Positions 50,001 to 58,548 of a DNA stretch of 64,000 nt are shown piece by piece; positions within the stretch are counted from its first letter, which is position 1; every line of letters starts with the position of its first letter. Both the position numbers and the translations under genes were made by a program. Location: the NCBI RefSeq assembly GCF_026340565.1, contig NZ_JAPEPB010000001.1, positions 62,001 to 126,000 of the forward strand. The letters are read 5' to 3'. This stretch comes from Kitasatospora sp. NBC_01287 (GTDB lineage Bacteria > Actinomycetota > Actinomycetes > Streptomycetales > Streptomycetaceae). The notes below the pieces were generated by a model, which saw only the letters and a list, made by a program, of their open reading frames with translations, had not been told where the DNA came from and did no database searches.

Positions 50001-53000
50001 TCAGGCCCTGTCCGAACCGCTCCCGGTGACCGGGCCTGAGGCGTGCTCCGGCCCCGGGGCACGCTCCAGCAGCCTGAACACCTCCGCCGCGTGGTCGCAC
50101 AGCGCGGTCCGGTTCGGGCGGCCGGTCTTGGCGAGCAGGCTGGCCACGTGCTTCTCGACGGTGCGGGGCGAGATGAACAGCCGCTCGGCGATCTCCTGGT
50201 TGCCCAGGCGGTGCACCAGCAGGAGGAAGACCTCGTACTCGCGGACCGTCAGTCCCTGGCGCCGCAGTTCGGCCGACATCGCCTCCGTTCCGCTGCGGCG
50301 CTGCGCGACGGAGGCGCCTGCCCGCCGCAGCAACTCGCGGCAGGCGCTGGCGACCGAGGGGACGGCGGCGGTGTGGAAGTACTCCTCGGCCGTGCGCAGC
50401 CAGTCCACCGGCTCGCCCCAGCCGTCCGCCAGGGCCGCCTCGGCCACCAGCCGCAGCCCGAGGTGGCGTGCCATCAGGAACGGGGTGCCCGCTCGGCGGG
50501 CCTCGGCCACGGCCTCCAGCGCGGCGGCGGTTCGCCCGGCCCGGCCCTCGTGCACCGCGTGCGCCAGCCGTTCGAACTGGCGGTTCCACGGCAGCATGGT
50601 GGCCGAATGGGCTGCCACCGCCGCGTGTTCCGCCGCGTCCGCCTGCCCCGACATGGCGCGCAGCAGCGGCCGCAGGCCGTAGCGGCCGCTGAGGTAGAAG
50701 ACCGAGGGGTTGCGCTCCTCCCAGCTCAGCGCACGGTCCATCTCACCGAGTGCCTGCTCGTGGTTCTCCTCCAGCAGCGCGCAGATCGCCCGGCTGCCGA
50801 AGACGAGCGGCATCTGCAGCGACCGCTCGCCGTCCCACCGGTAGAACTCGGCGAGTTCCTGCTCCATCTCGCGCCGCCGTCCCTGGTGCCCGGCCAGCGC
50901 CGCCCGGGTGAGCAGGACGAGTTGGTGGTTGTCGGCGTTGCGCAGCCGGGCGGTGGCCTCGACGCAGCGGTCCGTCAGTTCGCGGGCGGTGCCGTACTCG
51001 CCGCGCAGGACCGCCTGGATGGCCAGGGTGGCCTCGGCGGTGTGCATCAGCACCAGGGCGCCGTGGCGCAGCGCCTCGCCGTGGGCGCGCTGCAACCGGG
51101 CGGAGGCGCCGCTGCGCAGGAACTCATTGGCGCCCAGCCCGAGCAGGATGTTCACCTGCCAGGTGGTCAGCCCGTGTTCGGTGGCCAGGGTGAGGGCGCG
51201 CTCCAGGCAGGCGTCGGCCCGGTCGAACCCGTGCCGGCGCTCCAGGATGGCGAGCAACTGCCAGGCCTGGCAGGCCACCTCGGCGAGCCCGGCGGGTTCG
51301 GCGCCGGCCACGGCACGGCGCGCCAGCCGTTCCGCCTCGGCCGCCCGGTCGGTGTCGACCCGCTGCACACCGGCGAGCACCAGGTGGGCCTCGACCACGT
51401 CGACCGCCGGCGCGTGCGCGGCACCGTCGGAGCCACCGAGCAGGCTGCGCACGTAGCGCACTTGGACGGCGGCGTCGTCGAACCGCGAGGCGGTGACGGC
51501 GGCCCAGGCGAACCGGGCGTGCAGCGCCGCGCTGCGGGCCGCGTCGAGCACCCCCGGTCCGGCCTGCGGCAGTGTCTCCATCAGTGCGAGCGCCCGGTCC
51601 AGTTGACCGGTCTCGATCAGCGTGTAGACCAACTGCTCGGCCACCGGTGTCCGGTCCGCGACCGCGGCGGGGTCGGCGAGCAGCTCGCGGGCCCGCTCCA
51701 GGAGCGAGACGGCGGAGTTGACGGCGCCGCCGGCCAGCGCCACCCGCCCGGCCTCGGCGTAGCGCAGGGCGGCCTGCCGGGTGTCGCCGGCCGTCAGCCG
51801 CAGCGCCGCGACCTGGGAGCACCACTCGCCGGGCAGGCCCGGGTAGGCGCGTTCGACGGCGTCGGCGGCCTGGGAGGCGATGGCCGCCCGCTCGGAGGGG
51901 AGCAGCTGGGCGAGCAGCGCCTCGGCGGTCAGCGCGTGCCGGAACTCGTACCAGTCGCCGACCGGGCCGCCGGGCGAGATCAGTTGCGCGTCGATGCCGG
52001 CCCGCAGGTGCACCAGCAGGTCGCGGTCGTCCAGTGCGGTGACCAGCTTGAGCACCGGCAGCGAGAACCGTCGGCCGAGCACGGCGGCGGTGTCCAGCAT
52101 GGTCTGCCCCGCGGGGCTGAGTCGGGCGGCGCGCTGAGCCACGCTGTGCACCACGGTGGTCGGCACGTCGATGCCGAGGTCGCCGCAGACCTGCCAGCCG
52201 CCCGCCGGCCCGCGGCGCAGCACGCCGGCGGCGATCATGCCGCCGAGCAGTTCCTCCACCACGAAGGGGTTGCCCTCGGAATCCCGGACCAGCCGGTCGG
52301 CCACCTCGGCGGGCAGCGCTCCGGCGTCGATCGCGAGCGCGGAGGTGGCCATCGCCCGCACGTCGTCGGCGGTCAGCGGCCGCAGCTCGCTGAGCGTGGC
52401 GGAGCGGCGCAGGGCGGCCGTCCGGGCCAGCCGGCCGGCCGGGCCGGCGTCGGGGCGCAGGGTTGCCACCAGGCAGACCGGCAGGCCTCGGAGGTTGTCG
52501 CAGAGGTACTCCAGGACGGCCAGGGTCTCGGGCTCGGCCTCGTGCAGGTCCTCGATGACCAGCAGGCAGCCGGGCTGCCGGTGCTGGCCCAGGTCGCGCG
52601 CGATCGCGAGCAGCAGTCGCAGGACCGCCTCGGCGGTCTCGAACAGCGAGGCGGCTTCGCCGGCCGGTTCGGCGTCCCGCCACTCGGGCAGCAGAGCGCC
52701 CAGCGCGGAGCGGTAGGGCACCAGTTCGGGGTTCTGCGGCGCTCCGCTGAGTCGGAAGAACGAGAGCAGCGCCTCGGCGATCGGCCGGAACGGCCTGGTC
52801 GCCCCGGTGGTCGCGGCCCGGCCGCGCAGCACGGCCAGGCCGCCGGAGAACGCGTGGAACGCGCACTCGGCGGCCAGCCGCGACTTGCCGATTCCGGCAT
52901 CGCCGAGGAGGAAGACCGCCTGACCCTCCCCTTGTTGAGCAGACGTCAGGCACGCGTCCAGCAGTGCGAGTTCATTGCCCCGCCCCACCACTGCCGGTGA

Positions 53001-53012
53001 TGTGATGATCAC
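50001..53012 (-). CDS. Large ATP-binding LuxR-family (LAL) regulator of the RiPP cluster
   Basis: Protein of 1003 residues, the usual LAL size. It has an N-terminal AAA-type ATPase with Walker A GDAGIGKSRL (about residue 37) and a Walker B-like LLVIEDLHEAEP (about residue 150), a long TPR-like middle, and a C-terminal LuxR helix-turn-helix (LTVREYEVFLLL, then NQEIAERLFISPRTVEKHVA). It should activate transcription of the peptide genes around it. It lies between the lanthipeptide precursor (72 bp upstream) and the TOMM operon, on the same strand as both. The start is GTG 53012, with no good ribosome-binding site. The start codon lies in a TGTGATGATCACA palindrome that could be an operator. Confidence 0.9.
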   Translation of the reverse strand: MIITSPAVVGRGNELALLDACLTSAQQGEGQAVFLLGDAGIGKSRLAAECAFHAFSGGLAVLRGRAATTGATRPFRPIAEALLSFFRLSGAPQNPELVPYRSALGALLPEWRDAEPAGEAASLFETAEAVLRLLLAIARDLGQHRQPGCLLVIEDLHEAEPETLAVLEYLCDNLRGLPVCLVATLRPDAGPAGRLARTAALRRSATLSELRPLTADDVRAMATSALAIDAGALPAEVADRLVRDSEGNPFVVEELLGGMIAAGVLRRGPAGGWQVCGDLGIDVPTTVVHSVAQRAARLSPAGQTMLDTAAVLGRRFSLPVLKLVTALDDRDLLVHLRAGIDAQLISPGGPVGDWYEFRHALTAEALLAQLLPSERAAIASQAADAVERAYPGLPGEWCSQVAALRLTAGDTRQAALRYAEAGRVALAGGAVNSAVSLLERARELLADPAAVADRTPVAEQLVYTLIETGQLDRALALMETLPQAGPGVLDAARSAALHARFAWAAVTASRFDDAAVQVRYVRSLLGGSDGAAHAPAVDVVEAHLVLAGVQRVDTDRAAEAERLARRAVAGAEPAGLAEVACQAWQLLAILERRHGFDRADACLERALTLATEHGLTTWQVNILLGLGANEFLRSGASARLQRAHGEALRHGALVLMHTAEATLAIQAVLRGEYGTARELTDRCVEATARLRNADNHQLVLLTRAALAGHQGRRREMEQELAEFYRWDGERSLQMPLVFGSRAICALLEENHEQALGEMDRALSWEERNPSVFYLSGRYGLRPLLRAMSGQADAAEHAAVAAHSATMLPWNRQFERLAHAVHEGRAGRTAAALEAVAEARRAGTPFLMARHLGLRLVAEAALADGWGEPVDWLRTAEEYFHTAAVPSVASACRELLRRAGASVAQRRSGTEAMSAELRRQGLTVREYEVFLLLVHRLGNQEIAERLFISPRTVEKHVASLLAKTGRPNRTALCDHAAEVFRLLERAPGPEHASGPVTGSGSDRA

Positions 53013-53013
53013 A
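53001..53013. promoter_or_regulatory. Palindrome TGTGATGATCACA over the LAL start codon
   Basis: Arms TGTGAT and ATCACA flank a single G. The site covers the GTG start of the LAL gene in AT-richer DNA (53001-53035). It resembles CRP/GntR-type half-sites (TGTGA...TCACA). The function is a guess. Confidence 0.35.
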
Positions 53014-53084
53014 TATTGAGGCTATAGCTGGAATCAAGGATCCGCCAGGAGGATCCGGCGGAGCCGGTCGCACCGTGAGGGTTC

Positions 53085-53303
53085 TCACACCGCCATGGGG
53101 CCGGTGATGGTGCACGTGGGGTAGAGGATCGGGCACTCCGCCATGGCCGGGCCGGCCGGCCGGGCCAGCAGCTGGGCCCGGCGGCCCACCGTGGCGGCCG
53201 TGGCGGCCCTGGTGAGGCGGATCTCTCCGGCGGGGTGGCTTGAGGCGGCCTCGTGTCGGCCGCGCGGGTTCTTCCAGGCCATGACCAGTGCTTCGTTGCG
53301 CAT
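53085..53303 (-). CDS. Class II lanthipeptide precursor
   Basis: Peptide of 72 residues with ATG 53303 and a perfect AAGGAG 8 nt upstream. The N-terminus (MRNEALVMAWKNPRGR) and the following HPAGEI segment match leaders of mersacidin/lichenicidin-type class II lanthipeptides, which start with a similar W-K-x-P block. The C-terminal end reads AECPILYPTCTITGPMAV, with two Cys and three Thr. There is no double-Gly cleavage site; an AGPAM stretch precedes the core. It lies 32 bp after the LanM stop and so is probably co-transcribed with it. Both Cys lie before or between the Thr residues, so ring direction would have to be reversed or very short (TCT). Confidence 0.8.
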   Translation of the reverse strand: MRNEALVMAWKNPRGRHEAASSHPAGEIRLTRAATAATVGRRAQLLARPAGPAMAECPILYPTCTITGPMAV

Positions 53304-53335
53304 CGTACGACTCCTTCGAGCGTTGTGGTGGTCGG

Positions 53336-56300
53336 TCAGCTTTGGTACGAGGGTTGGAGCAGCAGGATCGAGGGGACACGGGCGCCGAAGCCGAGTCTGA
53401 GCAGCCCGTGCCCGATGCCGGCCAGCCCGGTCAGCAGCCCGGGGCTGCCCACCGCCCCGGGCGTCGCGCAGCGCGGGCCGTACTGGTCGAGCGCGGCCAG
53501 CAGCGCGCCGGCCCGCGGCAGCGCCGCCTCGGGTTCGGCCAGGCCCGCCGCGGTGGCGGTGAGCAGCAGATCGAGCGCGCCGGCCTCGCCGTGGCAGAGG
53601 CTGTGGCCGCCGCCGGTCCGGGAGGCGGTGGCGCTGACGACGCGCTCCAGCAGGCCGGCCAGGTCGGGGACGGTGGCCGCGGCGGCGCTGTCGGCGACGG
53701 CGAGCGCGGTGCCTGACGGTCCGTCACACCAGCCGGTGCCGACCGCCACCGCGGCGTCCCGGGCGGCCGCGGCACGCAGGGCCGCCACGCCCGCCGCGGC
53801 GTACCGCGGCCCGCCGCCGGCCGCGGCGAACCGCAGCAGGGCCCAGCCCACGCCGGCCGCGCCGCCGGCCAGGCCGACGCCCGGATGTTCCTGCGACGCC
53901 CGGGGCAGCAGCCGGTCAGCACGGCCGCGCGCGACCTGGAGGGCCTGCGCGGAGCCGGTCATCCGGTGGACGGCGAGCATCGCGGCCAGGCAGCCGGCGT
54001 CACCGTCCAGCACTCCGGGCTCCCAGGGCGCCCGGCCTTTCGCCGCCACGGCCACCAGGTCGACCGCGGTGGCGGCCCAGCCGGCGAGCTCGCCGTCGTC
54101 CAGCAGGCCGGCGAGCCGGCTGAGCGCGTAGGCGATGCCGCCGAGGCCGGCGAAGCCGACACCGATGGTCCCGAGGTCGGCAGGGCGCTCGGCCAGTGCC
54201 GCCAGCAGGCCCGGGACGGGGAGCAGCGCGCGCCGTGCCACCGCGGCGTACCGCTCGGTGCCGGCGATCCTGTCGAGCTGCGCCAGGAAGAGCGCGGTGC
54301 CGCAGTAGCCGTGCGGGAGTCCGGCGCCCTGCGGCAGGATCGCCCAGAGCCGGTCGTCGAGCGGCTCCAGGCCGAGCCAGTTCACCCGGCGGCCGTCGTC
54401 GTGCGCTCCCGCCAGGATCTGGTCGGCGATCCCGCAGGCGGCGGCCAGCAGCCGCTCCGGATCGGGCACGGCCGCGGCCAGCGGCCCGGGCGGCGGCAGG
54501 GCGGCGTGCTGGGGGCCGGTGTCCCGGGTGGCGAGCGCGGCGCGGATCACCCACTCCTGGTCGAACCGGTCGGTCCGGCTCATCGCCTTCAGGTAGCGCT
54601 CGGCGCGGGCCAGGCCGGACTCGGTGACCAGTCCGGTGACCCTCAGCGCGCCCAGGGTCAGCTCGGTGGTCCCGGGCCTGCAGTTGACCAGTGGCAGGTC
54701 GCCGCGCCACAGCGCGGCCAGCTCGGCGCCGACCAGCGGGCGCAGCGAGGGATCCGCGGACGGCTCGCGCCCCAGCGCGTCGAGCAGCCGGTCACGCTCC
54801 AGGGCGTCGCGCAGGACGTCGGGATGGGTGGATTCGTCCAGCAGCGTCGCGTACCAGCGGCTCTGGCGCAGCACGGCCCGGGTCTCGTCGGCCGCGAAGC
54901 GGGCCAGCAGGCCGCCGGGGCCGGTCAGTTCGCCGCGGTGGGCGGCGATCGTGTCGTAGCCGGCCCGGAATCCGTCGAGCAGCGCCTCGATGTGCGCGCC
55001 GGGATCGGCGTCGAGCCTGCCCAGGCGCGGCCGGTTGGCCGCGCCGCGGAACACGCCGGCGGTGCGGACCAGGCGCATCTCGTCGGTGCCGGGCGCCGAC
55101 CAGCCGGTGATGTCGTCCGGCAGCGGGGTGTCCCGGTCCCCGCCGAGCGCGGAGAGGTCGAGGGAGCCGTGGTCGCCGGCCACCAGGAAGGGCAGCAGGG
55201 CGGTCCGGTAGACCGAGGACTCCAGGGCGACCTGTGCCGGGTCGTCACCCCGCGGCCGCGCCAGCACCGGATGGAAGAGGGTCTCCAGGTCCACCAGGAC
55301 CGGCTGGTCCGCGCAGGCGATCAGGTTCTCGAAGTGGACGTCGGTGCCGCCGAGGGCGTGGACCAGGGCCAGCAGCGCGCCGAGGCGCTGGTAGAAACCG
55401 TCGACCTGCGCCTGGTCGGCGCACGGCTCGGCGGTGGCGTACTCGACCCACCCGTGGTCAGGGCGTTCCAGTACGGCCAGCGTCCGCAGCCGGGGGCCGG
55501 GTAAGCGGGAGTTGAACCAGCGGACGGTGTCGTTGAAGTGGACGTGCACGGCGAGTGGGCGGGGCTTGAACACCACCCGCGCGCCGTGCTCGAACCGCAG
55601 GATCGCGACCGACCGGCCGTGCTGGTGGCGGTCGCCGGCCCCGGTCTCCACCTCGACCAGCCGGCCGGGGTCGGTGCCCGCCAGGAGCCCTTCGAGGAGC
55701 GCGCTCCGGTCCGCGGCGAAGCGCTCCAGCAGCTCCGACCACGCCTGCACGGCCTGCTCGCAGCACTGCGCCAACAGCCGTGCCAGTACCGGGTACTCGG
55801 TGACCAGGGCGCGCAGCCCGGCCCGCGCCGAGAGCCGGCGCACGAAGTCGGCGAACCGGAGCTCCGGGGTGTCGCCGCGCAGCCGCCCACTCACCCGCAG
55901 CACGTTGAGTTCGAGCACCAGCGTCCGTCGGGCGAGTTGCACCAGCGAGGTGCCCAACTGCTCGGCGAAGCAGCGTCGGACGCGTCCCAGGTCGGCCAAC
56001 GCGTCCAGCGGGGACCGGTCGACGGCTCGCAGCAGCCGCTCGGTCGCCGTCTCGGTGAACGGCGCGAGCACCGTCGCGAAGCCCGCCGACCAGGAGCCGC
56101 CGGCCGGCAGCGGCGGGTCGAGCGGGGCGCTCGCCAGCACCCGCTCGACCCCGGCGACCCAGGACGGCTCGCCGATCCTGGCCGCCAGCGCCGCGGGCTC
56201 CTCGGCGAGGAGGGCGCGCAGGCCGTCCTCGTCCAGTCCCAGGTCGGCCAGCCGGGCCCGGAAGAGCGCGGGTGATGGGTAGTCGGACCGCCAGCTCTCG

Positions 56301-56407
56301 GTCAAGTCAACCGGACTGCCGGTTGATCGCAGGGGTAGCGGCAGCCGCTCGGCCAAGGCAACGCCGCCGACCCACCAGGTGTGCGGATCGGTCATGTCTG
56401 TGATCAT
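53336..56407 (-). CDS. lanM: LanM, class II lanthipeptide synthetase
   Basis: Bifunctional synthetase of about 1023 residues. The N-terminal kinase-like dehydratase part (DUF4135) has ARVVFKPRPLAVHVHFND (near 55550) and GGTDVHFENLI, followed by LVDLETLFHP (near 55260-55350). The C-terminal LanC-like cyclase keeps its zinc ligands in GWCDGPSG (near 53730) and LCHGEAG (near 53595), with HGYCGTALF further upstream. It should phosphorylate, dehydrate and cyclise the precursor encoded 32 bp downstream. Codon 302 is TTA (55504-55502), so bldA control is likely. ATG 56407 was chosen; ATG 56395 is also possible, and neither has a strong ribosome-binding site. The frame upstream of 56407 is Arg/Pro-rich and unlike LanM. 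Confidence 0.93.
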   Translation of the reverse strand: MITDMTDPHTWWVGGVALAERLPLPLRSTGSPVDLTESWRSDYPSPALFRARLADLGLDEDGLRALLAEEPAALAARIGEPSWVAGVERVLASAPLDPPLPAGGSWSAGFATVLAPFTETATERLLRAVDRSPLDALADLGRVRRCFAEQLGTSLVQLARRTLVLELNVLRVSGRLRGDTPELRFADFVRRLSARAGLRALVTEYPVLARLLAQCCEQAVQAWSELLERFAADRSALLEGLLAGTDPGRLVEVETGAGDRHQHGRSVAILRFEHGARVVFKPRPLAVHVHFNDTVRWFNSRLPGPRLRTLAVLERPDHGWVEYATAEPCADQAQVDGFYQRLGALLALVHALGGTDVHFENLIACADQPVLVDLETLFHPVLARPRGDDPAQVALESSVYRTALLPFLVAGDHGSLDLSALGGDRDTPLPDDITGWSAPGTDEMRLVRTAGVFRGAANRPRLGRLDADPGAHIEALLDGFRAGYDTIAAHRGELTGPGGLLARFAADETRAVLRQSRWYATLLDESTHPDVLRDALERDRLLDALGREPSADPSLRPLVGAELAALWRGDLPLVNCRPGTTELTLGALRVTGLVTESGLARAERYLKAMSRTDRFDQEWVIRAALATRDTGPQHAALPPPGPLAAAVPDPERLLAAACGIADQILAGAHDDGRRVNWLGLEPLDDRLWAILPQGAGLPHGYCGTALFLAQLDRIAGTERYAAVARRALLPVPGLLAALAERPADLGTIGVGFAGLGGIAYALSRLAGLLDDGELAGWAATAVDLVAVAAKGRAPWEPGVLDGDAGCLAAMLAVHRMTGSAQALQVARGRADRLLPRASQEHPGVGLAGGAAGVGWALLRFAAAGGGPRYAAAGVAALRAAAARDAAVAVGTGWCDGPSGTALAVADSAAAATVPDLAGLLERVVSATASRTGGGHSLCHGEAGALDLLLTATAAGLAEPEAALPRAGALLAALDQYGPRCATPGAVGSPGLLTGLAGIGHGLLRLGFGARVPSILLLQPSYQS

Positions 56408-56717
56408 GCCATCGGCCGGCCCCCTGCCGCATAGGGGCCGGCCCCCATATTCAGCGCCCGCGCCTGATCCCGTGCCTGATCCCGCGCCGGCTCGGGCCCG
56501 GTGTCCGGTGCGGTACCTCGCGAGGCGGCGGGGCGCCCTGGTGGCGGGGCCACCTGGGCGTTCGCCGATCCGGCGAAGTGCCGGCCGGGCCTCGCGGGGC
56601 CGGCGCGGGACGAGGCACGGGCTCTTCGGGTGCGGACGACGCCGCGACGGACCAGGCGGCGAAAAGCGGGGGCCGGTCCCCATGCGGAGCCGGCGCGCGG
56701 CAGGCAATGCTCGGCCC
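56408..56717. other. Divergent control region between LanM and the NB-ARC regulator
   Basis: No gene is supported here. It holds two copies of a TGCCTGATCCCG-like 12-mer (about 56461-56485). Promoters for both divergent units should lie in this gap, but no clear -35/-10 pair was found. Confidence 0.5.
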
Positions 56718-56846
56718 ATGACTTCGCACAGTCCGGCACTGCCAATGAACGAAGTGAAGATCAACACTCGGTCCGCTCATGGCCCTGCCGGTCGCCTCGA
56801 CCGCGACGGTGAACGCGACGGTGAACAGGTGGGGGAGCAACGATGA
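56718..56846 (+). CDS. Possible 42-residue ORF overlapping the NB-ARC regulator start
   Basis: The frame from ATG 56718 (MTSHSPALPMNEVKINTRSAHG...) ends in TGA that overlaps the ATG of the regulator (ATGA, 56843-56846), as in coupled genes. There is no convincing ribosome-binding site and no known domain. An inner ATG lies at 56745. The GACGGTGAACGC repeats before the stop make the tail (DRDGERDGEQ) low in complexity. It may be chance. Confidence 0.25.
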   Translation: MTSHSPALPMNEVKINTRSAHGPAGRLDRDGERDGEQVGEQR

Positions 56847-58162
56847 ACGAGGGTTTCGGTCATGAGTTGAGGAGGCTGCGCACCCGGTTGGGGGTGTCCC
56901 TCAAGTCGCTGAGCGAGATGACCCACTACAGCAAGGGCTACCTGAGCAGGGTGGAGACCGGCGCCAGAGCCGCCACACCCGAGCTGGCCGGACGCTGCGA
57001 CGACGTCCTGGGCGCGGACGGCTCCCTGCTCAAGTACCTCACCGCCGCGGAGAGCCGGTTCGGCTCGCCCGGCATCTCACGGCCCGCGCAGCTACCGGTG
57101 GTCGCCGCCGACTTCGTCGGCCGCCAGGACGCGATCCGGCGGCTGGACGGCATGTTGCCGACCCGCGGCACGACGGTCTGCGCGATCGACGGCATGGCCG
57201 GCGTGGGCAAGACCGCACTCGCGGTGCACTGGGCGCAGCGGGTGCGCGAGCGGTTCCCCGACGGCTTCCTCTTCGCCGAGTTGGCGGGCCCGGGGCCCGG
57301 CCAGGGCACCCGGCCTTCGGCCGGCGAGGTGCTGGCCGGCTTCCTGCGGGCACTGCGGCCGGGTGTGGTGATCCCCGCCACGGTGGCCGAACGCGCCAGT
57401 CTGTTCCGGACGCTGGTCGACGGCCGGCGCATGCTCATCGTGCTCGACGACGCGGGCAGCGTCGAACAGGTGGCGCCGCTGCTCCCCGCCTCACCCGGCT
57501 GCATGGTCCTGCTCACCAGCCGGATCCGGATGACCGCGCTCACCTCGGCGCGCCTGCTGTCGCTGGAGACGATGAGCCGGCCGGAAGCCGTGCGGCTGGT
57601 CGCGTCGACCATCGGCGAGCACCGCACCGCGGCCGAGCCGCAGGCCACCCGGGAGTTGACCCAGGTCTGCGAGCTGCTGCCGCTGGCCCTGCGGGTGGCC
57701 GCCGGCCGGCTGGCCGCGCGACCGAGTTGGCTGATCTCCTCCCTGGTCGAGCGGCTTCGGGAGGGCGAGGAGGGCATGTCGATGCTGCGGCTGGGGGGCG
57801 GTACCGTGGCGAGCGCCTTCCGGCCCAGCTACGACCGGCTCAACGGGCGGGCCGCACGGGCGTTCCGCCTGATCGCACCGCTCGACGCCGCGCTCACCTC
57901 GGTCTCCACCGCGGCGGACCTGCTGGGCAGCAGCCACGCCCACACCGAGGACGTGCTGGAGGAGCTGGTGGACGCCAGCCTGCTGAACACGCCCGTGCCG
58001 GGGCTGTACAGCTGCCATCCACTCCTGCGCTCCTTCGCACGCGACCTCGTGCGCCAGGGCGGCGACGGGTCCCTGGACCCGTTCACGGGCGAGAACGAAT
58101 CCCTGGAAGCGTTCGCGGGCGAGCGCCACGAGCCGGCCCCGGTTCAGGCGCCACCGCACTGA
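56843..58162 (+). CDS. XRE/NB-ARC regulator
   Basis: Protein of 439 residues. An N-terminal helix-turn-helix (residues about 5-60: LRRLRTRLGVSLKSLSEMTH, then GYLSRVETGARAATPE) is fused to an NB-ARC/STAND ATPase. It has Walker A GMAGVGKTAL (about residue 118), a Walker B-like RMLIVLDDA (about residue 198) and a following LTSR sensor segment. It lacks the long TPR part of AfsR-like proteins. ATG 56843 has GGGGGAG 6 nt upstream. It lies upstream of the polyketide synthase on the same strand and divergent from LanM, so it may control either. Such proteins are frequent pathway-specific regulators in streptomycetes. Confidence 0.88.
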   Translation: MNEGFGHELRRLRTRLGVSLKSLSEMTHYSKGYLSRVETGARAATPELAGRCDDVLGADGSLLKYLTAAESRFGSPGISRPAQLPVVAADFVGRQDAIRRLDGMLPTRGTTVCAIDGMAGVGKTALAVHWAQRVRERFPDGFLFAELAGPGPGQGTRPSAGEVLAGFLRALRPGVVIPATVAERASLFRTLVDGRRMLIVLDDAGSVEQVAPLLPASPGCMVLLTSRIRMTALTSARLLSLETMSRPEAVRLVASTIGEHRTAAEPQATRELTQVCELLPLALRVAAGRLAARPSWLISSLVERLREGEEGMSMLRLGGGTVASAFRPSYDRLNGRAARAFRLIAPLDAALTSVSTAADLLGSSHAHTEDVLEELVDASLLNTPVPGLYSCHPLLRSFARDLVRQGGDGSLDPFTGENESLEAFAGERHEPAPVQAPPH

Positions 58163-58223
58163 GGCGGTCGGCCACTGGTACGGGTACGGCCTTGACGTGA
58201 GCAGGCCAGTCAGCGGTACTTCC

Positions 58224-58268
58224 GTTGCCAGGGTTGCCAGTTGCCAGCGAGCGGGCAACCCTGGCAAC
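58224..58268. promoter_or_regulatory. Perfect 15-bp inverted repeat after the NB-ARC gene
   Basis: GTTGCCAGGGTTGCC (58224-58238) is mirrored exactly at 58254-58268, with a 15-nt loop. It lies 61 bp after the regulator stop and 341 bp before the polyketide synthase. It could be a terminator (without a T-run) or an operator. Its left arm and loop contain GTTGCCA three times (58224, 58233, 58240). Confidence 0.7.
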
Positions 58269-58548
58269 CCCTTGAACGCCACTTGAGCCGCCGAGATCAT
58301 GAAGAGCGAACCCGCCCGGCGCGAAGGTACCTGACCTGCCGCTTCCGGCACCGCCCCGGTGCGGTCGCCGATCCCTGGAGAGCCCCTCTCACGGATCCCG
58401 CCGGGCGCCACAACCCTCAGCCGAACGGGCCGACGGCCGCACCGTGCCAGGTCTCACGGGCTCGCGAGGCGGGCCCACGAGGGGTGTCGGCCCGCCCTCG
58501 GCAGGCAGGCGCCACCGGTCTCCCCGGTGCGAATCGTGAGCCACCCCA
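58269..58548. other. Upstream region of the polyketide synthase (no gene)
   Basis: I see no supported coding sequence or clear promoter in this stretch. The whole gap between the regulator and the PKS is 447 bp and is flanked by the inverted repeat and the 14-bp tandem repeats. Confidence 0.5.

Noticed and set aside
56408..56767. LanM starting at 56767
   Set aside because: The extra 120 residues are Arg/Pro/Gly-rich and not LanM-like. The dehydratase-type sequence begins after 56407.
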